From Auxenochlorella pyrenoidosa (Eukaryota; Chlorophyta; Trebouxiophyceae; Chlorellales; Chlorellaceae), in contig KQ482063.1 of assembly GCA_001430745.1 (NCBI GenBank), forward strand, positions 782,450-798,543: a stretch of 16,094 bases of DNA, read 5' to 3'. A program made the translations under genes and the position numbers. The notes below the pieces were generated by a model. That model ran no database searches, was not told where the DNA came from, and saw only the letters and a program-made list of their open reading frames with translations. Shown here one piece after another: positions 1-14,194 of the stretch. Each line of letters begins with the position of its first letter. Position 1 is the stretch's first letter.

Positions 1-123
<123 letters not shown>

Positions 124-155
124 GGTGACGCCAGCAGCACAAGAAGCGGCTGCAG

Positions 156-2972
156 GGTGGTTGTCGCGGCCAACAAGTGCGAGCGGCGCGGCGCGGGCGG
201 CGAGGCCGCGGTCGCAGCTGCTCTGGCAGAAAGCGTGCGGCTGGGGTTTGGCGAGCCTGTGGCTATTTCAGCGATGACTGGGGAGGGCCTGACTGACCTC
301 TACGAAGTGCTGCAGCCGCTGCTTGACCCCTTAGTTGAGGCGCGGCAGGCAGCAGTGCGGCAGATTGAGGGCAGCGGCGGCGGCGGTGGGGAAGCAGGCG
401 CTGAGGTGCAGCGCATGGAGGGAGCAACGGCGGCAGCAGCGGAGAGCGGGGGCCTGCGGCAGGGGGATGCTGCAGGGGCAGCAGGGGAGCAGGACGCTGA
501 GAGCGCGCGTAGCGGCGGGCCCCTGCGTGTGGCCATCATGGGCCTGCCCAACGTTGTGAGTCGGCAGTGCTCTCTGCTGGGCCCCTCCCTTCGCCCGGCC
601 TCGATTGGTGTTGCCATCCACCAAGCCTTGCCTTGCTACCACTCCCGCACCTGCCTGCCTGCCTGCCTGCCTGCACCTATTTGGCCCCGCCATGCTGAAC
701 CTCTGTGCTATGCCTACCTGCTGCTCGCTCGCCACACTCGCCCGCCTGCATACTGCCGCCGTCCTCCGGCCCACAGCCTCGCCTTGCAACCCTCCCTGAC
801 ACCTCTCCATCCCCTGGGCCCTGCCCCGCGCAGGGCAAGTCCACCCTGACCAACTGGCTGCTGCGCGATGAGCGGTGCCTGACGGGGCCGGAGCCGGGGC
901 TGACCCGTGACGCAATCAAGGAGCGCATCCTCTGGGAGGGGCGGGAGGTGGAGCTGGTCGACACGGCCGGCTGGATCCGACGCACCCGGCTGGCCGCGTA
1001 CGACGAGTCGGGTGGGAAGGGTGGGCGGTGCCGCCTGCCCCTGGTTGCGCCGCGCCGTGTGCGCTGCCGCGCCTGCCGCCGCTGTGTGCATGCGGACTGG
1101 CCAGCAGGGATGGCGCCGAGGGAGGCTCTCGATGCGGGGCCGTCCGCAGCGTGCCAGTGCGCCGTTATCCCCCGACCTGCTACGGCAGGTCACGCAGCGG
1201 CAGCGACCATGCAGACGCTGGCGTCCGCTGCTCCTTCGCCTGTCGTCAGTTCTCCCGCTGGGCGGCGCGCCAACAGCAGCCTGCAGCCTTTCCCACACCC
1301 GCCCGCAGGCGGCGCGGTGGCGGAGGCGACGGTGGCGGAGGCGCGCAGCGTGATGCAGTTTGTGCATGTCGTGGCGCTGCTGGTGGATGCGCAGCGGGCC
1401 CTGGAGCTGCGAGAGGGCCTCACCCACCGGGAGGTCACCCTAGCAAACGGTGGGGCCGGGGGTCCGCAGCCTGCAGCGGCTGTGCCGCTGTGCCGCGACT
1501 GATACTGGATGCTGAGCGCAGTGGGGGCTGGCCCACCAGAGGGATGCCCCTGCCACGGCTGAGCAGGGGTGCTACTGCAGCCCTTCATGAAACCAGCATC
1601 ACCGTCGGTGCAACTTGCCAAGTGCCTGCCCTGCAGATGCCGTGGCAGAGGGCCGGCTGCTGCTCATTGTCGCCAACAAGCTGGACGCGCTGACGCCGGC
1701 TCAGCGGGCTGAGGCGCTCGCCCTGATCCGGCAGACAGTTGAGGACTCGCTCCCAGACGTCAGGTGCTGCAGGGAGCAGGCGGTGGGGTGGCGCCCGTCA
1801 GGTGCTGCAGGGAGCAGGCGGTGGGGGTGCGTTTGGTGTCTCGCGAGTGCCCATCCCACCCTGGCAGGGCGTGTGCTGGACCACACATGGGGGCCTGCTG
1901 GGCACTGTGTCGTGGGCACAGCAGCATCGCTATGGTGTGTGCTGAGCAGCTGCTTGCGCCTCGCTGAGGAGCCCCCGTTGCTGCCTGCTGCCCCAGGCCC
2001 TGCCTGTGTGCCACACGTCTGCCCACGCCCTTCCCTTGCCCGCGCTGCAGCGGCGCCCCCGTCCTTGGCATGTCTGCCCTGACTGGCAAGGGTGCCGACA
2101 GGCTGCTGCCCGCCGCCCTGACGATGTACGAGCGGTGGAACCAGCGCATCCCCACGGCCCGCCTCAACCGCTGGGTGGAGCAGGTGGGGTGGGGGGGGTG
2201 GGGGTGGGGTGGGGGGTGCAGGCTTGGTGCCCACCGGTGGTGGATCCTGGCGACAGGGGTGTGCACCGGCAGGACGAGACGGATCGCTCTCCCTTGCTCC
2301 CAGCACCGTCCTCAACGCCCATCCAGCATTGCCGAGGAGTGGGCGCCTGAATGCTGCCGCCTGAAGGGCGCACGTGATGCCTGCACTCAACTAGTCAGCG
2401 TTCCCTTGGCCCTGCACGCGGATGCCGTGTCCTGCCTGAGAACTCCAGGCTGCTCTTCCTGCATGCATCAGCCCGCTGTTTCCAATCGGAGCGTGCCCTC
2501 CCCTGTGCTCGTTGCGCCGCTGCCTGCAGACCGCAGCGCAGTACCAGTCGGGGGGAGGCAAGGAACTGAACCGCATCTCGTACATCTCACAGGTGCGCCG
2601 GGTGCAGGCATGTGCCATGTGGCGCTTGTTTTTTCCTGCGTGCTTTTCTGCTGTTCCTTTCTGCTCCACACGCACAGAGCTGGCGCAGCTGCAGGCCGTG
2701 GCATAGCGGGGCGCCTGGTCAGCTATGCTTGCGCTCAAATGGATGCAGGAATGCCTGAACATTTTGTGCTCCACCAACGCTGCGCCGCGCAGGTTAAGGC
2801 ACGGCCGCCCACATTTGTGGTATGGGTGCGCGGCAGCGCACCCCTCTCCGTCCCCGCCACACGCTTCGTTGCTGGGCAGATCCGCAAGCAGTTTGGGTTC
2901 AGCGGCGTGCCGCTGCGCATTCAAGTGCGACAGAAGCAGCCGCGGCGACCAGACAAAGGCAGGCGGCGATGA
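156..2972 (+). CDS. DER: Der/EngA-type tandem GTPase, ribosome assembly (5' partial)
   Basis: This is the C-terminal two-thirds of a Der (EngA) GTPase. The family has two G domains in tandem plus a KH-like domain and acts in large ribosomal subunit maturation; in plants it is plastid-targeted, so a chloroplast role is likely here (inference). Exons: 156-555, 834-1011, 1309-1449, 1637-1763, 2051-2183, 2530-2592, 2793-2972, about 406 residues in the window. Seen motifs: G-domain 1 G4 NKCE (172-183) and G5 SAM (268-276); a Gly/Ala-rich linker; G-domain 2 P-loop GLPNV|GKST split by the first intron (541-555 and 834-845); G3 DTAG (960-971); G4 NKLD (1675-1686); G5 SAL (2073-2081). The KH-like domain follows, with the Der hallmark (I)[10 protein letters not shown] spanning the last intron, and ends in a basic tail (GRRR) and TGA. 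Phases agree at every junction. The first G domain's P-loop lies upstream of the window. Donors are mostly GTG, acceptors GCAG. Confidence 0.93.
1758..1826 (+). repeat. 31-bp direct duplication carrying a splice donor
   Basis: The 31 bases at 1758-1788 recur exactly at 1796-1826, a 38-bp offset with a 7-base spacer. The first copy contains the end of a Der exon (GTCAG) and the donor GTGCTG at 1764; the second repeats both inside the intron. Confidence 0.93.
2184..2219 (+). other. G-rich tract at a Der 5' splice site, G-quadruplex potential
   Basis: The first bases of the 346-nt Der intron after the exon ending at 2183 are successive runs of four or more G separated by single T (GTGGGGTGGGG type). 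This satisfies the usual four-run G-quadruplex pattern on the coding strand and in the pre-mRNA. Confidence 0.75.
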
Positions 2973-3590
2973 CTGCTGCATGCGCAAGGTGCCAACCGTG
3001 AGGCTAGGCTTGCCGGCCGCTCTCGCTTTGGTCTGCCCTCTGGCGATTTTTTGTGCCGGCAAAATGCACCCCACTCTGCTGACTGGCTCCACACAACACC
3101 GCGCGCGTTCTTGCTTGATGGCCTCTCGCTGTGTGCGAGCTTGCATGGTGCCTGCTATGGCGGGGAAAATTGTGGGGGCAATGCTCCAAGTGCAGCAGGG
3201 AAAAGTGGGGAAAGCGGTGGGGGGGAGAACCAAATGGCGTTGCGCTCGCAACAAAATGGGGAGGCGGTCATGAGGGGCGGCAGGTGCCTGCTCGGGGCCT
3301 GGGCAGCAGCGAAAATTGCACCAGGCCTGCAGGTGGTGCAGCGCAGCACTCGGGGGCAGGGGAAGTAATAAGGTGGGAGCGTGGGAGCAGCTGGAGGCTA
3401 GGCTCGTGAGCAGCAGCAACAGCCACGCTGGTGGCGGCCTGATTGGGTGGCGGGCAAAAAAAGATCTTTCAAAACTGCGTGCTAGGAAGCGCGTGCGTCG
3501 GCGCTTCCAGCCGGCACGCTGAGCGTCGCGGCCTTGGTGGCGCAAAAGGCGGGGGCCCGCTGCAGCAGTGCCTGCCTGCCTGCCTGCCTG
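2973..3590. other. Convergent intergenic spacer (3' ends of Der and SnRK1)
   Basis: These 618 bp lie between the Der stop on the plus strand and the kinase stop on the minus strand, and should hold both 3' UTRs. I see no conserved protein, RNA gene or mobile element. The sequence is less GC-rich than the exons, with scattered A-runs (for example AAAAAAAGATC near 3465). The chlorophyte poly(A) signal TGTAA is absent on the plus strand and so is TTACA, its reverse complement. Confidence 0.7.
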
Positions 3591-8893
<5,303 letters not shown>

Positions 8894-9161
8894 ATCGAAT
8901 GCTTATGGAGGCAGCGCCGGCCTGCCGGAGAGCACCGCCACAACGCTCTCGGGGAAAGGCTGCTGGTGTGTCGCGCCTGCGTCCCGGTTGCTGTGCCCAG
9001 GATGTCGGAATTGACGGCGATGGCAGGATTTGCCGCATTGCCGCAATGGGCGGCAAATGGGGGCCTGTCCTGTTGGCAGGGGCACCCTGTCTGAGAGATC
9101 TTTGGCTGCGATCGGCGATCCCTGTGCCTTCGATCTACCCGTAAAGCTTATTTTTTTGGGC
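8894..9161. promoter_or_regulatory. Putative bidirectional promoter between SnRK1-alpha and cysteine synthase
   Basis: About 268 bp separate the well-supported kinase ATG (minus strand, 8893) from the inferred cysteine synthase ATG (plus strand, 9162). The interval must hold both 5' UTRs and the start sites if that first exon is right. No clear TATA box is seen. It contains a nested dyad at 9028-9058 and a T-run (9151-9157) just before the plus-strand ATG. Confidence 0.6.
9028..9058. promoter_or_regulatory. Nested dyad in the divergent promoter
   Basis: The outer arms ATTTGCCGC (9028-9036) and GCGGCAAAT (9050-9058) are exact reverse complements. The 13-base interval contains a second inverted repeat, ATTGC-C-GCAAT (9037-9047). 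It looks like a binding site for a dimeric regulator; the factor is unknown. Confidence 0.6.
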
Positions 9162-12100
9162 ATGGCAGGCTGTGCTGTTGCTGCCCGGGCGGCCTGCGTG
9201 CCGGGCACCGGCAGGCAGGCGTGCAGCAAGGTGGGGATGCGTTTTTATGATGAACTGTGCTATCCAATAGTCGGAGAGCGGACCTGGGTCGCCTGAACGC
9301 AGCAGGGCTGCTGGGCAGAGTTGCACTCGTCCTGGGCGGCCTGCAACCTGCCTGGTTTCCGAGGTTGCTTACAAGCGCCACATCTGCAGTGCCAGAACCT
9401 GCAGCACGGCGATTGCTGGTCCCTGCCCTGCTGCCGCTGCCACCGACGGTTCCGCTGGCGCCCTCTGGCCGCCTGCGTCCTCTTTGCGCAGCAGATCGCT
9501 GCTGGTGTGCACTGCTCAGCCCCCGCTCATCTGTGTTCCATCCACACCGTGCAGGCCGCCGCTCCTGCAGCGCGGGCAGCGCCCCGCCGCCTCGCAATCC
9601 GAGCGGAAGCGGCGCCCGCCGCTGCAGCCACCGATGGCGCCGTCAAGACCAAGCTTACGCAGCGCATTGCCAACAACATCACCGAGGCAAGGCAACAATT
9701 CAACCCAGCACTCTGCGCTGAGTTATCGCCCCAGCTCGTGGCACAGCAGCACCTGCCGTGCCATGCGGCTATGCCTTCAAAGCAATCCCCGCTGCTCGCC
9801 CAGGCTCCAAATGTGGTTCTCCCCGTTGCTCCTTGCACCAAAACAGCCCAGCTTGGCACACCTGGCTGTGCTTCCCCGCTGCTGCAGGTGATTGGTGACA
9901 CGCCCATCGTCTACCTGAACCGCATCCCCGCCAGCGAGGGCTGCGTCGCGCGAATCGCTGCCAAGCTGGAGAGCTGCGAGCCCTGCTCTTCGGGTGAGCT
10001 CCTAGATTCCCTTTTCGAAGCTTTCCTTTCGAAGAAACCAGGAAAATGGCTCCAGACCAGCCCTGGCATGGCAGGCAGCTGTCTCCGTTCGCGCATTGCG
10101 GCTGGCAAGTCGCGGGACCGTAGGCCCTGCCGTGGCGCAAGCTGCGCTGCAGGGTGATGTGCCCAGTCACCCATGGCATGCCCTTCTGGCGCTCCTCGCG
10201 CAGTCAAGGATCGCATCGGGCGCAACATGATCGAGGATGCAGAGAAGAAGGGCCTCATCACTCCAGGTGAGCAGGCGCCTGGATCCTGCCACCCCAGAGG
10301 CGCGTGCATGACAGCTGGCCCTCCTCTTGTTCCATGGCTGGAATGCTGGGGGGTGAGGTCCTGGCCCCGTGCCGCAAGTTGCGCAAGTTGCATGCGCCGG
10401 CCGCGCCGCTTCAGCAGGCGACATTGGCTGCCTGATGGGCGTCGGCTGCGCAGAGCAGGTGCAAGGCCTGGGCAGGTGTACCGGGGCTGCAAGCTGCGTA
10501 GCAGCGCTGCATGCAGAGGTGGCCACAGCGTGCCGCCTGAGCTCCAAGGGCACCCCTTCTGTGGCTTGCTCTGTTGCCCCGCAGGCACCACCACCCTTGT
10601 AGAGCCCACCTCTGGCAACACCGGCATCGGCCTGGCCTTTGTCGCGGCAGCCAAGGTGCGGCCGGGCCGGCCGCTCTGCTTGGACACGCCCATGCAGGGA
10701 GTGCCGGCACCCGGCCCTGCTGCCTGCGGAGCGAAAGCCTGCAGCGCTGCATCACATGGCCGCGCCCGCTGTGCTGCGCCAGCCTCCGCAGCAGACACAG
10801 CGCACATGCACTCCTGAAGACCGGCGCCTGGGCATGCCCCGTTCGTGACGCGCCACCCACCCGCCCCTGTTCCCCTGGCCCTGCAGGGCTACAAGCTCAT
10901 CCTGACCATGCCGGCCAGCATGTCCCTGGAGCGGCGCGTGATGCTGCAGGCCTTTGGCGCGCAGCTGGTGCTCACCGACCCCGCCAAGGGTGGGTGGGAA
11001 GGTTGGACCTTCTGCTGGGCCCCCGCCCAGGGGCTCACATGCACGCCACGGCTCCGGCCGCCGGAGCGGCAAGCCCTGCGCTGTCCTGCCGCAGCCGCCG
11101 ATCGGTCGCTCGGTGCGTGCTGCACCGCGGCCGCTGCGGAACCCTGCCCCGGCGCCAACCAGCCGCCATCTCCTCTTCTTTTTCTCCCCACAATGCGCGC
11201 ACGCCTGCAGGCATGAAGGGCGCGGTGCTGAAGGCGGAGGAGATTGCGGCAGCCACCCCCAACTCGTACATCCTGCAGCAGTTTGACAACCCGGGTGAGG
11301 GCGCCTGCCAGGCTGGCTGCCAGGCTGGCTGCCCGTGCCACACAGCAGAGCCGGTATCTGGCGCTGGCACATGCCCACCTGCCGCAACAGGTTGCGCAGG
11401 CGGTGTGCACATGTGGCGCAACGGCAGGCTGTCAGCCGGCGGGCGGGCACATGCGGTGCAACGGCGGGCTGTCCGCCCAGGCGGCAAGGAGCTCAGGGCC
11501 GGCACTCGTGTGCCAAAAGGGGCACCCGCAGTTGTCCCCATTTGGGTGTCGCGCTCCTCCCCTCTGTGCTGCCTGCCTGCAGCCAATGCTGAGATTCACC
11601 GGCAGACCACCGGCCCCGAGATCTGGCGGGACACCGAGGGCAAGGTGCGTGTGTGTGTGTGGTGGTGGTGGTGGTGCAGGTGCAGGTGTGTTGTGTGTGT
11701 GGGGGGGGGGGGGGAGGGGGGCGCGTCCTTGTCCTTCATGCAGCAGCGTGTTGCACAGCTGTGGGGCGGACGCCGAGAGGGCTGGCCGTGGCGGACGGTC
11801 GTCGAGGACGGGGTGTGGATGTGGGGCAGGGGCTGGCTGGCAGGGCCGGCGTGGCATCGAGGGTAGCCTTGTTGAGAGCCGTGCTGCTGCACCAGCTGCG
11901 CTGCGCCAACCGTCGCCGCCCCTGCCTGGGCGCTGCACGCTGCAGGTCGACTTCTTTGTTAGCGGCGTGGGCACCGGTGGCACCATCACAGGCGTGGGCG
12001 AGTTCCTCAAGTCCAAGGTGGGCGGGCTTTGCTGCTCCTGGGCTCGGTTGTTGTCGAGGGCATGAAAGTGCGCGAGGGCCTCTCGCCCGGGCAGAGCTGC

Positions 12101-13602
12101 AGCCTGCGCCAGCGCTCGACTGCCAGCGCTCGGGGCGCGAGCGGTGCGGCCTGACACCGCCCTGGCGTGGCTTCCTTGAGGTGGTCGCTGCCCATCGCTG
12201 CATCGGCCGCGCCTCCCACTGCATCGCCTGGCGGCTGTTGTCGCTGTCACGCTGTCACGCTGTGCAGAAGCCGGAGGTCAGGGTGGTGGCTGTGGAGCCG
12301 GCAGAGTCTCCAGTGCTCAGCGGCGGCAAGCCGGGGCCCCACAAGATTCAGGTGGGTGGGTGCTGGTGTGTTGTGTGTGTGCGTTTTGGGGGGCGGGGGG
12401 AGCCGGGCGGGGCGTGCGAGCTGGGATGCACACGCGCACCACCAAGCACGCCCGCAGGGGTGGGGTTTAACCGGGCAGGTGCCGAAGATATCTGCTCTCA
12501 GGGCGCAGCCCTGCAGTCAGGGGGGCGCATCTGCCCACCCCTTGCTGGCCGCCTGGCCAGTGCAATCCTGGCGCGCAACGCTTGAACGCCGCCTGCCCCC
12601 CTTGCGCGCCCTCACCTGGCTTGCAGGGCATCGGCGCTGGCTTCGTGCCGGGTGTGCTGAACACACAGGTCTTTGATGAGGTCCTGAAGGTGGGCGTGCT
12701 GCCCTGCTGTAATGTTTGCCTCGTTCCGGGGCCGGGCCGCCACTGGGTGGCTGGCGCGCCCAGCAGCCGGCGGCAGGGTGTGCGCAGCAGCGCGCTGCCC
12801 CGCTGGCCCCGGAGTGCTCCGCCCCGGCGCGCGCAGCCGGCTTGCTTGCCTGCCGAGCCTGTTGCCGACCGCTGCACCGTGCCTGCCTCCAATCGCGCCT
12901 CTGCCGTGCCTGCTGCTCCCTGCAGGTCCCCAGCGACGACGCTGTGGACATGGCGATGCGGCTGGCCCGCGAGGAGGGCCTGCTTGTGGGCATCAGCAGC
13001 GGCGCAGCGGTGCAGGCGCGTGCACGCAGAGTTTGCCAGGGCGGGGCCGGGCGCCACCCGGGCCGGGGCCGGCCCAGTACGCCCGGCAAGGGGGGGAGCG
13101 GTGCCTCGGCGCTGCGGTGGCAGCGGGGTCGGTAAATGTGGCTCCCATGCTGCACCAAGCCGTGCTCTCTGCCTGCATCGGCCCCGCAGGCAGCTGTGGA
13201 TGTGGCCAAGCGGCCGGAGAACGCGGGCAAGCTGGTTGTTGTGATCCTGCCATCCTTTGGCGAGCGCTACCTCAGCAGCGGTGAGCGGGCTGCGCGCTGG
13301 CGCAGCCAGCCAAGGGCTGACAGGCGGGGCGGGGCGGCCTCGTGTGCTGTGCTCGACACGGCACTTGGTCGATGCAAAGCAACACTTTGTTCGATGCACC
13401 CATTCTTCGGCGCTCCTCCCCTGCCGCGTGGCCGACCCCCCTGGCGTGCGTGCCCCCCGGCGTTGCCCCCCCACCTGCAGTGCTGTTCTCCCACATCCGG
13501 GAGGAGTGCGAGCGCATGGGCGTGAACGAGCGGGTGCTCATGTCGGACGAGGCCGGCCGCCAGTTCTACGTGCCCCCCCTTGACTCGGCCACCAAGAAGT
13601 GA
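9162..13602 (+). CDS. OASTL: O-acetylserine (thiol)lyase / cysteine synthase, probably plastidic
   Basis: This PLP enzyme makes cysteine from O-acetylserine and sulfide. Exons: 9162-9230 (inferred), 9555-9686, 9888-9993, 10204-10266, 10585-10655, 10887-10989, 11211-11294, 11583-11644, 11946-12017, 12268-12351, 12627-12689, 12926-13015, 13190-13280, 13481-13602. Total 1212 nt, 403 residues. Seen: an Ala/Arg-rich N-terminus with a plausible chloroplast processing site (RLAIRA|EAA); SSVKDRIG with the PLP Schiff-base Lys104; the substrate-binding loop PTSGNTG (131-137); the phosphate-binding GTGGT (239-243); [14 protein letters not shown], part of the region contacted by serine acetyltransferase in plant homologues; GISSGAA near 325; and [10 protein letters not shown]. 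All catalytic landmarks are present. The frame has no ATG from the second exon back to its upstream stop, so a separate first exon is required. The ATG at 9162 gives phase 0 and a transit-peptide-like start, but another first exon is possible. The intron after 9686 (donor GCAAGG) and probably the one after 13015 use GC donors. The C-terminus is SATKK. Confidence 0.95.
11306..11487. repeat. Tandem duplications in a cysteine synthase intron
   Basis: In the intron 11295-11582, GCCAGGCTGGCT-type units repeat around 11306-11335. A 40-bp unit beginning CACATG at 11408 is repeated imperfectly from 11448 (shared core CAACGGC.GGCTGTC). The intron stays open in the reading frame of the flanking exons. 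Confidence 0.7.
11649..11721. repeat. GT / GGT microsatellite and 14-G run in intron
   Basis: Immediately after the donor at 11645 the intron runs through a GT repeat, a GGT repeat, another GT-rich stretch and 14 consecutive G (11701-11714), then A and six G. Confidence 0.9.
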
Positions 13603-14194
13603 GGCCGCGGGCGTCGCGCCAGGCCGGCTTCCCGGCATTGCGCACGCAGCGTGCCGAGCGGCGCACACGGCATCAAGCCGGTTGGTGCACAGCATGCCTT
13701 GCTGCCAGTCCTGCTGGCCAGCATCCGTGCCCGCGTCTGCTGCGCCGGCCTTCCCAGCCCACCCCCGTGCATCCAGCCCCTGGGTTACCTGCATTTGCTC
13801 CGACAAGTTTGCCTTATTTCTCGCACCATGTGACTTTCTCTCTTTTCAAGCCGCCCGCACTGTGACGCACTCTTGCAAGGATTGATAACAACCAGCACGC
13901 CGCGTCGAAAGGCCCGGGAGGGCCTCGCTCGCCGCGCTGAGCGCGGCAGCCGCTGCCGTGAGCAGGGCGTAGCATTGATCATCTGCCCGGCACTTACGTG
14001 TCGATTTTGACTTGAAGTCGCGGCTAGCCTGCTTGAGACGGTAGAGGGTGCTCAGCGCGGCCCTTGAACCCAGGCTGCTCTGAGGGTGGTCCTGAAGTTG
14101 CCCCAGTGGTGTTGTCATAGCGAAAGAGTGATCTTCAAGCTCTCTAAAGCAATTACAATCCTGCGGGTTGCGCAAACGCGTGGAACGATACTGA
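13603..14194. other. Intergenic spacer between cysteine synthase and secreted-protein gene
   Basis: These 592 bp hold the 3' UTR of cysteine synthase and the presumed promoter and 5' UTR of the next gene. The segment 14080-14190 is clearly lower in GC than the coding parts. No TGTAA poly(A) signal, TATA box, RNA gene or convincing ORF is visible. A perfect short palindrome lies at 13931-13947. Confidence 0.65.
13931..13947. repeat. Perfect 8-bp palindrome (1-nt centre)
   Basis: GCCGCGCT-G-AGCGCGGC is an exact inverted repeat in the spacer, about 330 bp after the cysteine synthase stop. It can form a GC-rich hairpin. No terminator role is implied in a eukaryote. Confidence 0.8.

Noticed and set aside
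2391..3545. 384-codon minus-strand open frame across the Der 3' end and spacer
   Set aside because: It is antisense to clear Der exons, its composition looks like translated GC-rich noise, and no family motif is recognisable.
9257..9721. Alternative N-terminus for cysteine synthase in another frame (starting [10 protein letters not shown])
   Set aside because: It is out of frame with the [13 protein letters not shown] exon, and the conserved core requires the frame entered at 9555. The possibility of a different first exon is kept in the gene entry.
11653..12585. 310-codon plus-strand open frame
   Set aside because: It is a shadow frame over OASTL introns and exons, driven by GT/G repeats; the true exons in this interval use other frames.
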